Shown: one piece after another, positions 42,420-50,969 of the stretch | Position numbering within the stretch: position 1 is the first letter of the stretch | Layout of the letters: each line of letters begins with the position of its first letter | DNA from: Planctomycetota bacterium | GTDB lineage: Bacteria > Planctomycetota > Planctomycetia > Gemmatales > Gemmataceae | Direction of reading: 5' to 3' | DNA: 64,000 bases | NCBI GenBank assembly: GCA_021781415.1 | Contig: JAJXWW010000048.1 | Span: 1-64,000, forward strand | Position numbers and translations under genes: made by a program | Notes under the pieces: model-generated | What the model saw: the letters and a program-made list of their open reading frames with translations, nothing else | Told to the model about the DNA's origin: nothing | Database searches by the model: none

Positions 42420-42909
42420 TTCACCACGGAATACACGGAAGGGACGGAAAAAAGACAAAAAGAGAAAACAAGAAAGGGGCATGCCGTGTCGCTGCTGTTT
42501 GAAGAAGAGAGTCACGCGATTCTTGGGGCCTGCTTTGAGGTCTACAAAGACAAGGGCTGCGGCTTTGTGGAAACGGTGTATCAAGAGTGCTTGGAATTGG
42601 AGCTTCAATTCCAAAACATATCGTTTCTCTCGCAATCCGAATTGCAGATCGCCTACAGAGGACGCATGCTAAAGCAGACGTTTAAGCCCGATTTTATTTG
42701 CTTCGACAAAATCATTCTGGAAATCAAAGCCGTCTCAGCGTTAGACGACGCGCATCGCAAGCAGATTCACAATTATCTCAAAGTCACCGGTCTCCGCCTC
42801 GGCATTCCTCTTAATTTTGGTCATCATCCCAAGCTCGAATACGAGCGCATTATTCGTTGATTTACTCTTTCTCTTCTTTTTCCGTGTATTCCGTGCGTTC
42901 CGTGGTGAA
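42420..42909. mobile_element. GxxExxY cassette with inverted-repeat ends
   Basis: A left arm (42420-42455, beginning TTCACCACGGAATACACGGA) and an inverted right arm (42872-42909, whose complement begins TTCACCACGGAACGCACGGA) frame the GxxExxY gene. The left end lies 8 bases after the sulfotransferase stop and the right end 22 bases before the aminotransferase start. No transposase is inside, so it resembles a non-autonomous element or spreading gene cassette. Confidence 0.65.
42486..42860 (+). CDS. GxxExxY protein
   Basis: 124 residues from GTG 42486 (AAAGGGG upstream), the usual length. The naming motif is GFVETVY, followed by PDFICFDKIILEIKAV, which resembles a PD-(D/E)xK nuclease-like core (D...ExK). 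The open frame extends to 42402, but those extra residues are translation of the left repeat arm. Function in the family is not established. It appears to be cargo of the cassette. Confidence 0.8.
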   Translation: MSLLFEEESHAILGACFEVYKDKGCGFVETVYQECLELELQFQNISFLSQSELQIAYRGRMLKQTFKPDFICFDKIILEIKAVSALDDAHRKQIHNYLKVTGLRLGIPLNFGHHPKLEYERIIR

Positions 42910-42930
42910 TCTCTATTTGTGGTACTGGCG

Positions 42931-43842
42931 ATGTTACAAACCTTCAACGAAATGAACCGCGATTTGATTGTCAACATAAATGGCGAACTCTTGCACCGCG
43001 ATCGAGCCGGCGTCAGTCCGTTCGATTCCGCGGTTCAGGGTGGCGATGCCGTGTGGGAGGGATTGCGCCTGTACGACGGCCGCATCTTCAAATTGCGCGA
43101 GCATCTCGACCGATTGCGCAGTTCGGCCTTGGCCTTGGCCTTCGCGGTGATTCCTTCGCACGACGAGATCGTGGAGCAAATCCGGCGGACGCTGGCAGCC
43201 AATGGGATGCGCGACGGCGTGCATATTCGTTTGACGCTGACGCGCGGCGTCAAAATCACGTCCGGCATGGACCCGCGCTTGAATCAGTCTGGTCCAACGC
43301 TCATCGTGTTGGCCGAGCATAAGCGGCCGGTCTACGACAAGAGCGGCGTCACCCTCATTACCAGCAGTGTGCGGCGTCCGCCGCCGGACTGTCTCGATCC
43401 GAAAATCCATCATTGCAACCTGCTGCCGTCGATTTTGGCCAAGATCGAGGCCAACGCGGCGGGAGCCGACGACGCGCTCATGCTCGACGCGCGCGGCTTC
43501 GTGGCCGAGACCAACGCCACCCACGTTTTCATCGCCTATCGAGGTAGGCTGTCCACCAGCCGCGTCGTCGCCTGTCCGGAGGGGATCACGCGCACGACCG
43601 TTCTCGAAATCTGCCGCGATAACGCCATCCCCCATGAAGAATGCGATCTGTCGTTGACGGAGATTTATCGCGCCGACGAGATGTTTTGCACGGGCACGAT
43701 GGGCGAACTGGCTCCGGTGGTCAAGGTGGATGGACGGACGATCGGAACGGGAGCGGCTGGCCCGATGACGCGACGACTGATGGAACTGTTCCATCGACGA
43801 ACCGAGACGGAAGGCGAACTTGTCGTTCCAGGGGAGAGCTAA
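42931..43842 (+). CDS. Class IV aminotransferase (branched-chain/D-amino acid type)
   Basis: 303 residues. FDSAVQGGDAVWEGLRLYDG is the class IV N-terminal signature. The probable Schiff-base lysine is Lys158 in LDPKIHHCNLLPSILAK, and AETNATHVF (Glu193) binds the cofactor. The family transaminates branched-chain or D-amino acids, or lyses aminodeoxychorismate. The gene pairs with the sulfotransferase-like gene despite the cassette between them. ATG 42952 is an alternative start. Confidence 0.85.
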   Translation: MLQTFNEMNRDLIVNINGELLHRDRAGVSPFDSAVQGGDAVWEGLRLYDGRIFKLREHLDRLRSSALALAFAVIPSHDEIVEQIRRTLAANGMRDGVHIRLTLTRGVKITSGMDPRLNQSGPTLIVLAEHKRPVYDKSGVTLITSSVRRPPPDCLDPKIHHCNLLPSILAKIEANAAGADDALMLDARGFVAETNATHVFIAYRGRLSTSRVVACPEGITRTTVLEICRDNAIPHEECDLSLTEIYRADEMFCTGTMGELAPVVKVDGRTIGTGAAGPMTRRLMELFHRRTETEGELVVPGES

Positions 43843-43845
43843 TAT

Positions 43846-43871
43846 CCGGCAGCTTACGCTGCCGGTTCGCC
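43846..43871. repeat. Single GGCGAACCGGCAGC repeat at the aminotransferase end
   Basis: One inverted-orientation copy of the family seen at 21556, starting 4 bases after the aminotransferase stop. Its internal palindrome CCGGCAGC...GCTGCCGG could stop or stabilise the transcript. Confidence 0.8.
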
Positions 43872-43967
43872 TTGTCGCCGTCGCGGATTGCTCTTGCATT
43901 GCATCGCGGCCTCGGCTATGAGATTGCCCTTCTTTTCCAACAAAGTGTTTCTCTGGAGGGCGAAACC

Positions 43968-44387
43968 ATGCCTCGTCGCATGGGGTTTGTGTACGTCGCC
44001 GCGCTATTGCTTGCCGTGGCGGGCTGTTCGACGGGTTGGTTCTTGATGTCCTGGCCGGGCGCGGGCGGCCATCGACAAATCGTCTCCGGTTCGGTCGGTC
44101 AAGTGGCCGAACAATTGCGCGTCGCGCTCGGAAAAACCAACGTCATCGTAGCCGTCAACCCTATCGACGACGGTACGATCCGTTTGAACGGCGAGACGAA
44201 ATCGGGCCGGCGTTTCGCGCTGGTGCTGAAGCAACACAAAACGGGCAGCGCGGAGAACACAGCCATCGGCATCGAATGGGAGAAGGATGCCGACGAGCAA
44301 TTCTGGGCCGGCGTCCTCGATCTCCTGGTGAAACCCGCGCCTCCCGTGCCGATCTCCGCCGACGGCATCAATTCCGAGCGTCGATAG
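43968..44387 (+). CDS. Lipoprotein, paralogue of 28252-28641
   Basis: 139 residues with a lipobox (ALLLAVAGC). The mature part has RQIVSGSVGQVAEQLRVALGK, then IRLNGETKSGRRFALVLKQ, and ends with WEKDADEQFWAGVLDLL. Element order and spacing match the lipoprotein at 28252. GGAGGG precedes the ATG. The last 20 bases overlap the end of the convergent sulfatase gene. Confidence 0.75.
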   Translation: MPRRMGFVYVAALLLAVAGCSTGWFLMSWPGAGGHRQIVSGSVGQVAEQLRVALGKTNVIVAVNPIDDGTIRLNGETKSGRRFALVLKQHKTGSAENTAIGIEWEKDADEQFWAGVLDLLVKPAPPVPISADGINSERR

Positions 44388-46185
44388 GTTTCAGCGTCAC
44401 GGAGCGAAGGTCCATGACGGCGGCGGCGGCTTTCTTCTTGGCTTTCACCGCCAAGGTATAGCGACCCGGTTTGTCCAGTTTGATCTGCCCGACCGTGCGC
44501 GCCTTGAAGTTTTGAAAGTGGCCGGTGTCCTCGACGGTGAAGGAGAGCGAGCGTTCGCCCACGACAATCGCTACCTCGCTGCCGCCTTGCCCTTTGCCGC
44601 ACCCTTGCAACACCTCGACGGCGAACGTGCCCGGCTTGTCGATCGTGAACTCCCACGACGCCCAATCGTCGCCGCGCGTCCAGAAGCCGAGCGTGTTCTT
44701 GTGCGGCAGCGGTTCGTAGCGAAGCTGTAGACCGTGAACCTCCGCCGTCCGCGCCGGCAAGGACACGATCCCAGTCTTGCTCTGCGGGTTCGGCACATAG
44801 CTGGGATTGGGCTTCATCTCCTTCGCGCCCACCTCCTTGCGCCACGTCGTCAGCTTCTCGCTCAGTGTTTGGGCGAGCGCCGCCTTCTCCGAAAAAAGAT
44901 TGTGCGACTCGCTTACGTCCTTTTTGAGATCGTACAGTTCGCGTCGGCCATTCTCGAAAAACTCGATGAGCTTGTAGTCGCCGGCGCGGATAGCCGCACC
45001 CGGTTTGCCGCTCTGATTGCTGTAATGCGGGTAGTGCCAATACAGGGCTTCGCGTCTCAACTCGCCCCCCTTGAGCAGCGGCAGCAAACTGACGCCATCG
45101 ACCGGCTCCTCGTTCTTGACGCCGCACGCATCGAGAATCGTGGGGAACAAGTCGATGCCGCACACCGGCGTTTTGCACGCGCTGCCTGCCTTGACCGCGC
45201 TGGGCCAGCGGACGATCAGCGGTTCGCGGATGCCGCCTTCGTAGAGATAGCCCTTGCCCTCGCGCAGCGGCGCGTTGATCGTCGCCGGAGTGTTCGGCCC
45301 CTCCGCCACGCACAGACCGCCGTTGTCCGACGTGAAGACGACCAGCGTTCGCTCCGACAGTTTCAATTCGTCGAGCTTTTTCAGAATGCGCCCCACGCCA
45401 TCGTCGAGACTTTCGATCATGGCGGCATAGATCGGATTGCCTTGCTGCCCCGGCCTACCCTGTTTGTATTTGGCGATCAAGTCCTTTTTCGCCTTGAGAG
45501 GGATATGAACCGTGTAATGGGCGAGATAAAGGAAAAACGGCTTGTCGCGGTTGCCGTCGATGAATTGCACGGCTTCATCGGTCAGTCGATCCGTGAGATA
45601 TTCGCCCTCTGGAGCGCGTTCCAGTCCCGGAATGAATACGCCCTTGTTGTTCTTGTACGGAGCAAAATAGCTGCGCGGCGATCCGGCTTCGTCACCGCCG
45701 ATATTGACATCGAAACCGCGATCCTGGGGCAGCGACCCCTTGCCGCCGAGATGCCATTTGCCGATGTGTCCGGTGGCATAGCCCGCCTTTTTCAGCGCGG
45801 CGGCCAATGTCGTCTCTTTCGCCGGTAATTCCTGGTTAATCGCCGGTCGTAAGAGTTTCTGATCCGGTCGATCCGGTCGCCCCGGCAGCCAATCGGTGAG
45901 ATTCAGGCGCGCGGGATACTTGCCGGTAAGGAGTGCGGCGCGAGAGGGTGAGCAGACCGGACACGCGGCATAGGCATCGGTAAAGCGCATCCCCTGCTCG
46001 GCCATCCGGTCGAGATTCGGCGTCTTGTGATACTTACTGCCATAGCAAGCGAGATCGGCCCAACCAAAATCGTCGGCGAGAATGACGACGACGTTAGGTC
46101 GGGGAATCGGCGTTTCGCGCCCAAAGGCATCGGTGCAAATCAGGGCCAAGACGATGGCCAGAACAATCGGTTTAGCTCGCGGCAT
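44368..46185 (-). CDS. Secreted type I sulfatase
   Basis: 605 residues. A signal peptide (IVLAIVLALICTDAFG), the metal-binding pair in VVILADDFGWAD (Asp38/Asp39) and the formylglycine motif Cys78-SPSR in CPVCSPSRAALLTGKYP mark a type I sulfatase. After the catalytic domain (about 25-460) the C-terminal 140 residues form a second, beta-rich domain (WTRGDDWASWEFTIDKPG) that may bind carbohydrate. It removes sulfate esters, probably from polysaccharides. GGAGG precedes the ATG at 46185. DUF2252 lies upstream. Confidence 0.93.
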   Translation of the reverse strand: MPRAKPIVLAIVLALICTDAFGRETPIPRPNVVVILADDFGWADLACYGSKYHKTPNLDRMAEQGMRFTDAYAACPVCSPSRAALLTGKYPARLNLTDWLPGRPDRPDQKLLRPAINQELPAKETTLAAALKKAGYATGHIGKWHLGGKGSLPQDRGFDVNIGGDEAGSPRSYFAPYKNNKGVFIPGLERAPEGEYLTDRLTDEAVQFIDGNRDKPFFLYLAHYTVHIPLKAKKDLIAKYKQGRPGQQGNPIYAAMIESLDDGVGRILKKLDELKLSERTLVVFTSDNGGLCVAEGPNTPATINAPLREGKGYLYEGGIREPLIVRWPSAVKAGSACKTPVCGIDLFPTILDACGVKNEEPVDGVSLLPLLKGGELRREALYWHYPHYSNQSGKPGAAIRAGDYKLIEFFENGRRELYDLKKDVSESHNLFSEKAALAQTLSEKLTTWRKEVGAKEMKPNPSYVPNPQSKTGIVSLPARTAEVHGLQLRYEPLPHKNTLGFWTRGDDWASWEFTIDKPGTFAVEVLQGCGKGQGGSEVAIVVGERSLSFTVEDTGHFQNFKARTVGQIKLDKPGRYTLAVKAKKKAAAAVMDLRSVTLKPIDARN

Positions 46186-46222
46186 TCTTTTTCCTCCACC
46201 TTCTAACAATGCTTCGCGTCCG

Positions 46223-47656
46223 TCAGCCATCGCTATCGAGACGCACTTCGATTTTTCCGTCCCGCGCCGCTTTGGCGAACCGTTCGTAATCGCGTTCGAC
46301 TCGATCGGCATAGACGACCGCGCTCGCGGCGACCGCACGATCGAACGTGTCGGCCTTTCCCAAATATCCAGCGATCTCCGCAGGCGAACCCGAACGCGCG
46401 TGCGCGCGTGCCAGAGTCGCACCGCACCAGCGGGCGAAGTAGTTCATCTCCACGGATTTAAACTTCTCGATGGGGAATTTCATCTTCATATCCCGCAACT
46501 GGCGAACGTAGTAGTGCCGCCCGGTGAGAGAGTGGGTCCATCCGAGAAAAATGTCGCTCGCCGATTGCATGAGCCTATGCCCTTGCACGACGCGCTCTCC
46601 GCAATTGGCGTAGGCGCTTTTGCCAGCAAATGGCTCCAAGACCGAGGGACGCGCCTCTTTGACCTGGAGAAAAAGAGGTTCATTATCTACAGATAAGAAC
46701 AGCGCCAAGCAACACACGGTTCCCACGCTGCCTACGCCCACCACCTTGATGGCGAGATCTTGAACGCGAAAGCGATCGAGGAGGACGCGCCGCTCGTCCG
46801 GCAACGACGCGCGATAGGCGATCAGTGCCTCTGCGATCGCCTTGTAGAACAAGTCTTCTTCGTGCGGGAGATGATGGTAAATGTAGGGCGGATCGTCTTT
46901 AATCTTGGGAGCATCGCCGGTTGTGTCCACCAGTTTGGGAAACACTTCTTCGACCAGACAGACGTTCTTGGCCTTGGCAAGCCCCTTGAGGGTGAGCTTG
47001 TGCATGTTGGGGTCTTCGATGCTCGCCACGAGTTCCTCCGCCTCGAAGCGGGCATACCAGACTTCCAAGGTCCGCATCGAGCTAAATTCGGCCATGCGTC
47101 GACGATACGAGCGAACGCACGCCAGCGCGCTTTCCCGGGCGAATTGCTCGCTCAGGCCGTTGTCGCGGCAAGCGAGGACGAAACTGACGGCCAGGCGCTT
47201 GACGTCCCATTCCCACGGCGCGGGAAGGGTTTCATCCAGATCGTGGATGTCGAAAATGATGCGCCGCTCCGGCGTGGCAAAGCAGCGGAAGTTACCCAGA
47301 TGCGCGTCGCCACAGCATTGTACGCGCAGGCCGGTCGTCGGAGTGCCAGCTAAGTCCGCCGCCATAATCGCGGCGGTCCCGCGAAAAAAAGTGAACGGAG
47401 AAGCCAACATGCGCCCGTGGCGAATGGGAATCAGATCGGGAAGACGCCCCACATTGCTTTCGGCGATTATGTGGAGCGGATCGGGGCGCTCCGCCGGAGT
47501 ATCCCAGAGGGCGTGGCAGCTGCGCGGGCAGTGCTTCCTGAGCGCCTTGCCGAAGGCCATTCCGTCGGAGCGAGAACGACGCGGCATAAAACCCCTCGGC
47601 GTCTCGGTCGAAGACAGCGGAGCGTCCTCGTGGAGAACTTCGCCAACTTGACTCAT
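46223..47656 (-). CDS. DUF2252 family protein
   Basis: 477 residues. MLASPFTFFRGTAAIMAADLA, VQCCGDAHLGNFRCF and the DIHDLDETLPAPWEWDVKRLA region are the diagnostic landmarks of DUF2252, a kinase-like (aminoglycoside phosphotransferase-type) fold. The catalytic-like GDAHLGNF and D(I)HDLDE agree with that fold. Substrate unknown. Cytoplasmic. It ends 37 bases before the sulfatase start on the same strand. Confidence 0.85.
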   Translation of the reverse strand: MSQVGEVLHEDAPLSSTETPRGFMPRRSRSDGMAFGKALRKHCPRSCHALWDTPAERPDPLHIIAESNVGRLPDLIPIRHGRMLASPFTFFRGTAAIMAADLAGTPTTGLRVQCCGDAHLGNFRCFATPERRIIFDIHDLDETLPAPWEWDVKRLAVSFVLACRDNGLSEQFARESALACVRSYRRRMAEFSSMRTLEVWYARFEAEELVASIEDPNMHKLTLKGLAKAKNVCLVEEVFPKLVDTTGDAPKIKDDPPYIYHHLPHEEDLFYKAIAEALIAYRASLPDERRVLLDRFRVQDLAIKVVGVGSVGTVCCLALFLSVDNEPLFLQVKEARPSVLEPFAGKSAYANCGERVVQGHRLMQSASDIFLGWTHSLTGRHYYVRQLRDMKMKFPIEKFKSVEMNYFARWCGATLARAHARSGSPAEIAGYLGKADTFDRAVAASAVVYADRVERDYERFAKAARDGKIEVRLDSDG

Positions 47657-47848
47657 GCGAAACCACCCGAGTTAAAGCAAAGAGCGGTGCGGTGCGTCGG
47701 TGCGAGAATGGAAACGGAAGGATAATCGCCCTGGATCTGGAGAGACTTTATTTCGGCATGTGAAATCACAAATGCACTCCCTGAGTTGTCTTTGAAATCT
47801 CCCCTATGTTACTCTCAAATCCGATGCCGTCAAGGATCCTCCGTCCCA

Positions 47849-47914
47849 GGTTAGCCGCGACGCGCCAGCGGAGCGCGAGGACTGCCCCGCTCCGCTGGCG
47901 CGTCGCGGCTAACC
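47849..47914. terminator. Perfect 27-bp inverted repeat hairpin
   Basis: Arms 47849-47875 and 47888-47914 (left arm opening GGTTAGCCGCGACGCGCC) pair at all 27 positions with a 12-base loop. It lies 15 bases after the DUF1501 stop (47930). A related half is seen at about 31103-31129, so it belongs to a dispersed repeat family. Confidence 0.8.
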
Positions 47915-47929
47915 GAACAGTCGTTCCGG

Positions 47930-49195
47930 TTAGCTTTTGAAAACCTCGACTTGCTTGAACTCCGCGCCGAGTACTTCCTTGCTGGGAACGCCAAGCCATT
48001 TGTCGAGGATGGCAGCGTAGACTTGGCGGAAATCGGTGTGGTGTTTGAGATTGCCCAGTTCGAGCTTCGTCAGACTCGGATGTTCGCCGACGGGGCCGGG
48101 CTTGACTTTGCCGCCAATGAGGAACATGGGTGCGGCGGAGCCGTGATCGGTGCCGCGGCTGCCGTTCTCTTTGGCCCGACGGCCAAACTCCGAGAACGTC
48201 ATAATCAAGACGCGGTCGCGCTGTCCGCGCGCCGACAGATCTTTGAAAAACGCGGTCACGGCTTCGGATAGTTGCGTCAACAGATTGGCGTGGGCCGGGG
48301 CTTGCGTGGCGTGCGTGTCGAAATTGCCGTGGGCGACGTAGAACAGCCGCGCCCCCAAACCGGCATCGATGAGCTGGGCGGCGAGTTTGAGCCGACCGCC
48401 GAGCGCCGTGTTCGGATACGCCGACTTGGACTGATAATTCTTGCCGACCTCTTGCAAACGGCGGCTGCTGGCGTAGGTGTTCGTCGCCGTGCGCTGCACG
48501 AAATCGAGAAGTCCGCTCCCGTCGCTTTCGCTTCGGGCTGGCGAGGTACCGCCCGACTTGGCCGCGCTTTCGATAATCTCGCGCTGCTCCTTCTTGTCCG
48601 CTCCGCTGGACGCCGCGACTTGCAATTGAAACTCCTCCAGCGTCTTGATCGACGGAACCCGTGCCGGTGCGCCGTCGAGGGCCAACGGCGACGGTTCGTT
48701 GTCGCTCTTGAGATGGAACGAGGGCACGCCGGGCAGCCCCTTGAGCGCCTTGCCGAGCCAGCCTTCGCTGGCGCTCTCGGCCAGACTGGCCGTCTGCCAA
48801 ATGTCCATCGAGCGGAAGTGCGATTGATTCGGATTGGGATAGCCGACGCCCTGAACCACGCACAAAGCCTGGTCGTGCAATAGCTCGGCCAAGCCCGTCA
48901 GCGACGGATGCAGACCGAGATCGTCGTTGATTTTCTTGATCTGAGCTTGAGGTTGGCGCAGGGTCGGACGCAATTTGGCGTATTCCGCATCCTTATAGGG
49001 GATTACGGTGTTTAGTCCATCGTTTCCCCCGGTCAGTTCGATGACGACGAGAATGGTGTCCTTCGCGCCGGGCTTGCCGGCCTTCGGCGCGGCTGCGGCG
49101 GTGCGTCCCAGAAATGCCGGAGCGCCGAGGCTGCAAGTCACCAGTCCCACGCCGGCCAAAGACGATTTGAGAAAGTCACGACGGTTCGTAGTCAT
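47930..49195 (-). CDS. DUF1501 protein, Tat-exported
   Basis: 421 residues. The N-terminus MTTNRRDFLKSSLAG is a twin-arginine signal. IELTGGNDGLNTVIPYKD, GLHPSLTGLAELL and VVQGVGYPNPNQSHFRSMDIWQTA are landmarks of DUF1501, an alkaline-phosphatase-like fold that is very common in planctomycetes and usually paired with a DUF1800 or DUF1553 gene. No such partner is adjacent. The ATG at 49195 has GAGGAG upstream. Confidence 0.92.
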   Translation of the reverse strand: MTTNRRDFLKSSLAGVGLVTCSLGAPAFLGRTAAAAPKAGKPGAKDTILVVIELTGGNDGLNTVIPYKDAEYAKLRPTLRQPQAQIKKINDDLGLHPSLTGLAELLHDQALCVVQGVGYPNPNQSHFRSMDIWQTASLAESASEGWLGKALKGLPGVPSFHLKSDNEPSPLALDGAPARVPSIKTLEEFQLQVAASSGADKKEQREIIESAAKSGGTSPARSESDGSGLLDFVQRTATNTYASSRRLQEVGKNYQSKSAYPNTALGGRLKLAAQLIDAGLGARLFYVAHGNFDTHATQAPAHANLLTQLSEAVTAFFKDLSARGQRDRVLIMTFSEFGRRAKENGSRGTDHGSAAPMFLIGGKVKPGPVGEHPSLTKLELGNLKHHTDFRQVYAAILDKWLGVPSKEVLGAEFKQVEVFKS

Positions 49196-49358
49196 TCGCA
49201 GGCTCCTCGATTTGGTTGAGCCTATCCACAAAGCCCCCCTCACCCCAAACCCTCTCCCTCCGCGCACAGGGTGAGAGACGCCTATCGGAGAAGCTCTTGT
49301 TGACGATCCCATTGTAATGGACGGAGAACCGGGAGTCGACCGCTGCCAGGCGAGAGCT

Positions 49359-49535
49359 ACCCGGCAGCTTACGCTGCCGGTTCGCCGTCCTGTGTGGGAA
49401 ATATACCCAGTAGCTTACGCTGCCGGTTCGCCGTCCTGTGTGGGAAATATACCCGGCAGCTTACGCTGCTGTTTCGCCTTTCTGCGTGGGAACGAGCAGT
49501 GAAAGATACCCGGCAGCTTACGCTGCCGGTTCGCC
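49359..49535. repeat. Tandem GGCGAACCGGCAGC repeats, 46-bp period
   Basis: Four inverted-orientation copies at 49359, 49405, 49451 and 49508. The first three are spaced exactly 46 bases apart and share the same intervening sequence (GTCCTGTGTGGGAAATAT), so the array grew by tandem duplication. Copies two and three carry one or two substitutions. They fill most of the gap 49196-49561. Confidence 0.85.
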
Positions 49536-49561
49536 CACGGCTCGGAAGGGGGTGTGCGTCC

Positions 49562-50755
49562 TCACGAACGGCATAAGGAGTGTTTCAGGGGCTTCCACGC
49601 GCCGTTCTCCGCGGCGCTCGCCACGCATTGGGCGATGAAGTGCATGCCCTCCACGCCATCGACCACATTGGGATAGATGCCGTGCGAATCGTCGAACTTC
49701 TTACCGCTGGCCCGGGCAATCATGTCTTCGTATGCCGCCGTGTAGACGTTGGCGAAGGCTTCGAGAAATGCTTCCGGGTGGCCGCTGGGAAGGCGCGAGG
49801 AACGACTGGCCAACCCGCCGAGGTAGGGGCCGCCGGCGCGGGTGTAGATCTGTTGCGGCTTGCCGTTGACGCGGAACAGCATCTTGTTCGGCTCTTCCTG
49901 TCGCCATTCGAGCGATCCCTTCGTTCCGTCGATCTCGATCCAGGCTTCGTTCTCGCGCCCGTGGGAAATCTGCGAGGCCGTCACGGTTCCCAGCGCTCCG
50001 TTGGTGTAGCGAATGATGGCCGTGCCGTAATCGTCGAGCGCTCGACCCGGCTCGAACGACTTGAGCTGGCAGGAAATCTGATCCGGCATCAGTCCGGTAA
50101 TATAGCGTCCGAGGTTGTAGGCGTGCGTGCCGATGTCGCCGAAACAGCCGGACGCGCCGGACTTCTTCGGATCGGTGCGCCAGCTCGCTTGCTTCTGTCC
50201 CGACGTTTCCAGGCGCGTGCGCAGCCAGCCTTGGATGTAAGAGGATCGTATGGCGTTGATCTCGCCCAGCTCGCCGCCGCGCACCATCTCGCGGGCCTGG
50301 CGAACGAGAGGATAGCCGGTGTAGGTGTGGGTGACGGCGAAGACGACGCCGGTTTTCCGCACGAGCTTCGCCAGTTCCTCGGCTTGGGCGAGATCGAAGG
50401 TCATCGGTTTGTCGCAAACGACGTTGAAGCCGGATTCGACGAGCGCCTTGGCAATCTCATAATGGGTGTGATTGGGCGTGGTGATGGCCGCGAAGTCCAT
50501 ACGTTGGTCGGCGGACAGTTTCAACTCGCCTTCGATCATCTCCTTGTACGATCCGTAGGCTCTGCTATCGGGGATGTCGTAATCTGGGGCCGACGCCTTG
50601 GCTTTGACCGGATCGGACGACAGCGCTCCGGCGACGAGGACACCACGATTGTCCATCGTTCCGGCGATGCTGTGGACTTTGCCGATGAAGGCTCCTTGGC
50701 CGCCGCCGATGAGGCCCATGCGAAGTTTGCGATTGAGAGGCGCGTTGATACCCAT
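49562..50755 (-). CDS. Gfo/Idh/MocA-family oxidoreductase
   Basis: 397 residues. LRMGLIGGGQGAFIG holds the dinucleotide-binding loop, GFNVVCDKPMTFDLAQAEEL contains the conserved DKP lysine, and GCFGDIGTHAYNLG matches the substrate-side GDIGTH motif. It probably oxidises a sugar or inositol with NAD. The ATG at 50755 has GGGAG upstream. A TTT/AT-free start context and the long open frame to 51064 argue against a longer form. Confidence 0.9.
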   Translation of the reverse strand: MGINAPLNRKLRMGLIGGGQGAFIGKVHSIAGTMDNRGVLVAGALSSDPVKAKASAPDYDIPDSRAYGSYKEMIEGELKLSADQRMDFAAITTPNHTHYEIAKALVESGFNVVCDKPMTFDLAQAEELAKLVRKTGVVFAVTHTYTGYPLVRQAREMVRGGELGEINAIRSSYIQGWLRTRLETSGQKQASWRTDPKKSGASGCFGDIGTHAYNLGRYITGLMPDQISCQLKSFEPGRALDDYGTAIIRYTNGALGTVTASQISHGRENEAWIEIDGTKGSLEWRQEEPNKMLFRVNGKPQQIYTRAGGPYLGGLASRSSRLPSGHPEAFLEAFANVYTAAYEDMIARASGKKFDDSHGIYPNVVDGVEGMHFIAQCVASAAENGAWKPLKHSLCRS

Positions 50756-50969
50756 GCGAGAGTCTCCCTTGTGTGCCGGTTCGCGGTTGCGCGTACGTTC
50801 TGAGGAGACAATAGCGAAGGAAGGGCGGAGCGGCATCTTTTTCCTCCCGAAAATTGCTCTGGACACGATGCCGTCCTTTTGGCATATCCTCCCGCCATTC
50901 TTTTGCACAGTCGATCGTTCACTCGGGGGCAGGCCGTCGGGCGGCGCTCGACGAAGGGTGGGTCCGCTC

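Noticed and set aside
42402-42485. N-terminal extension of the GxxExxY protein
   Set aside because: These codons are the translated left repeat arm; a GTG with AAAGGGG upstream at 42486 gives the usual length.
49359-49535. CRISPR-like spacing of direct repeats
   Set aside because: The sequences between repeats are identical rather than unique, the repeats are the dispersed family found elsewhere, and no cas gene is present.
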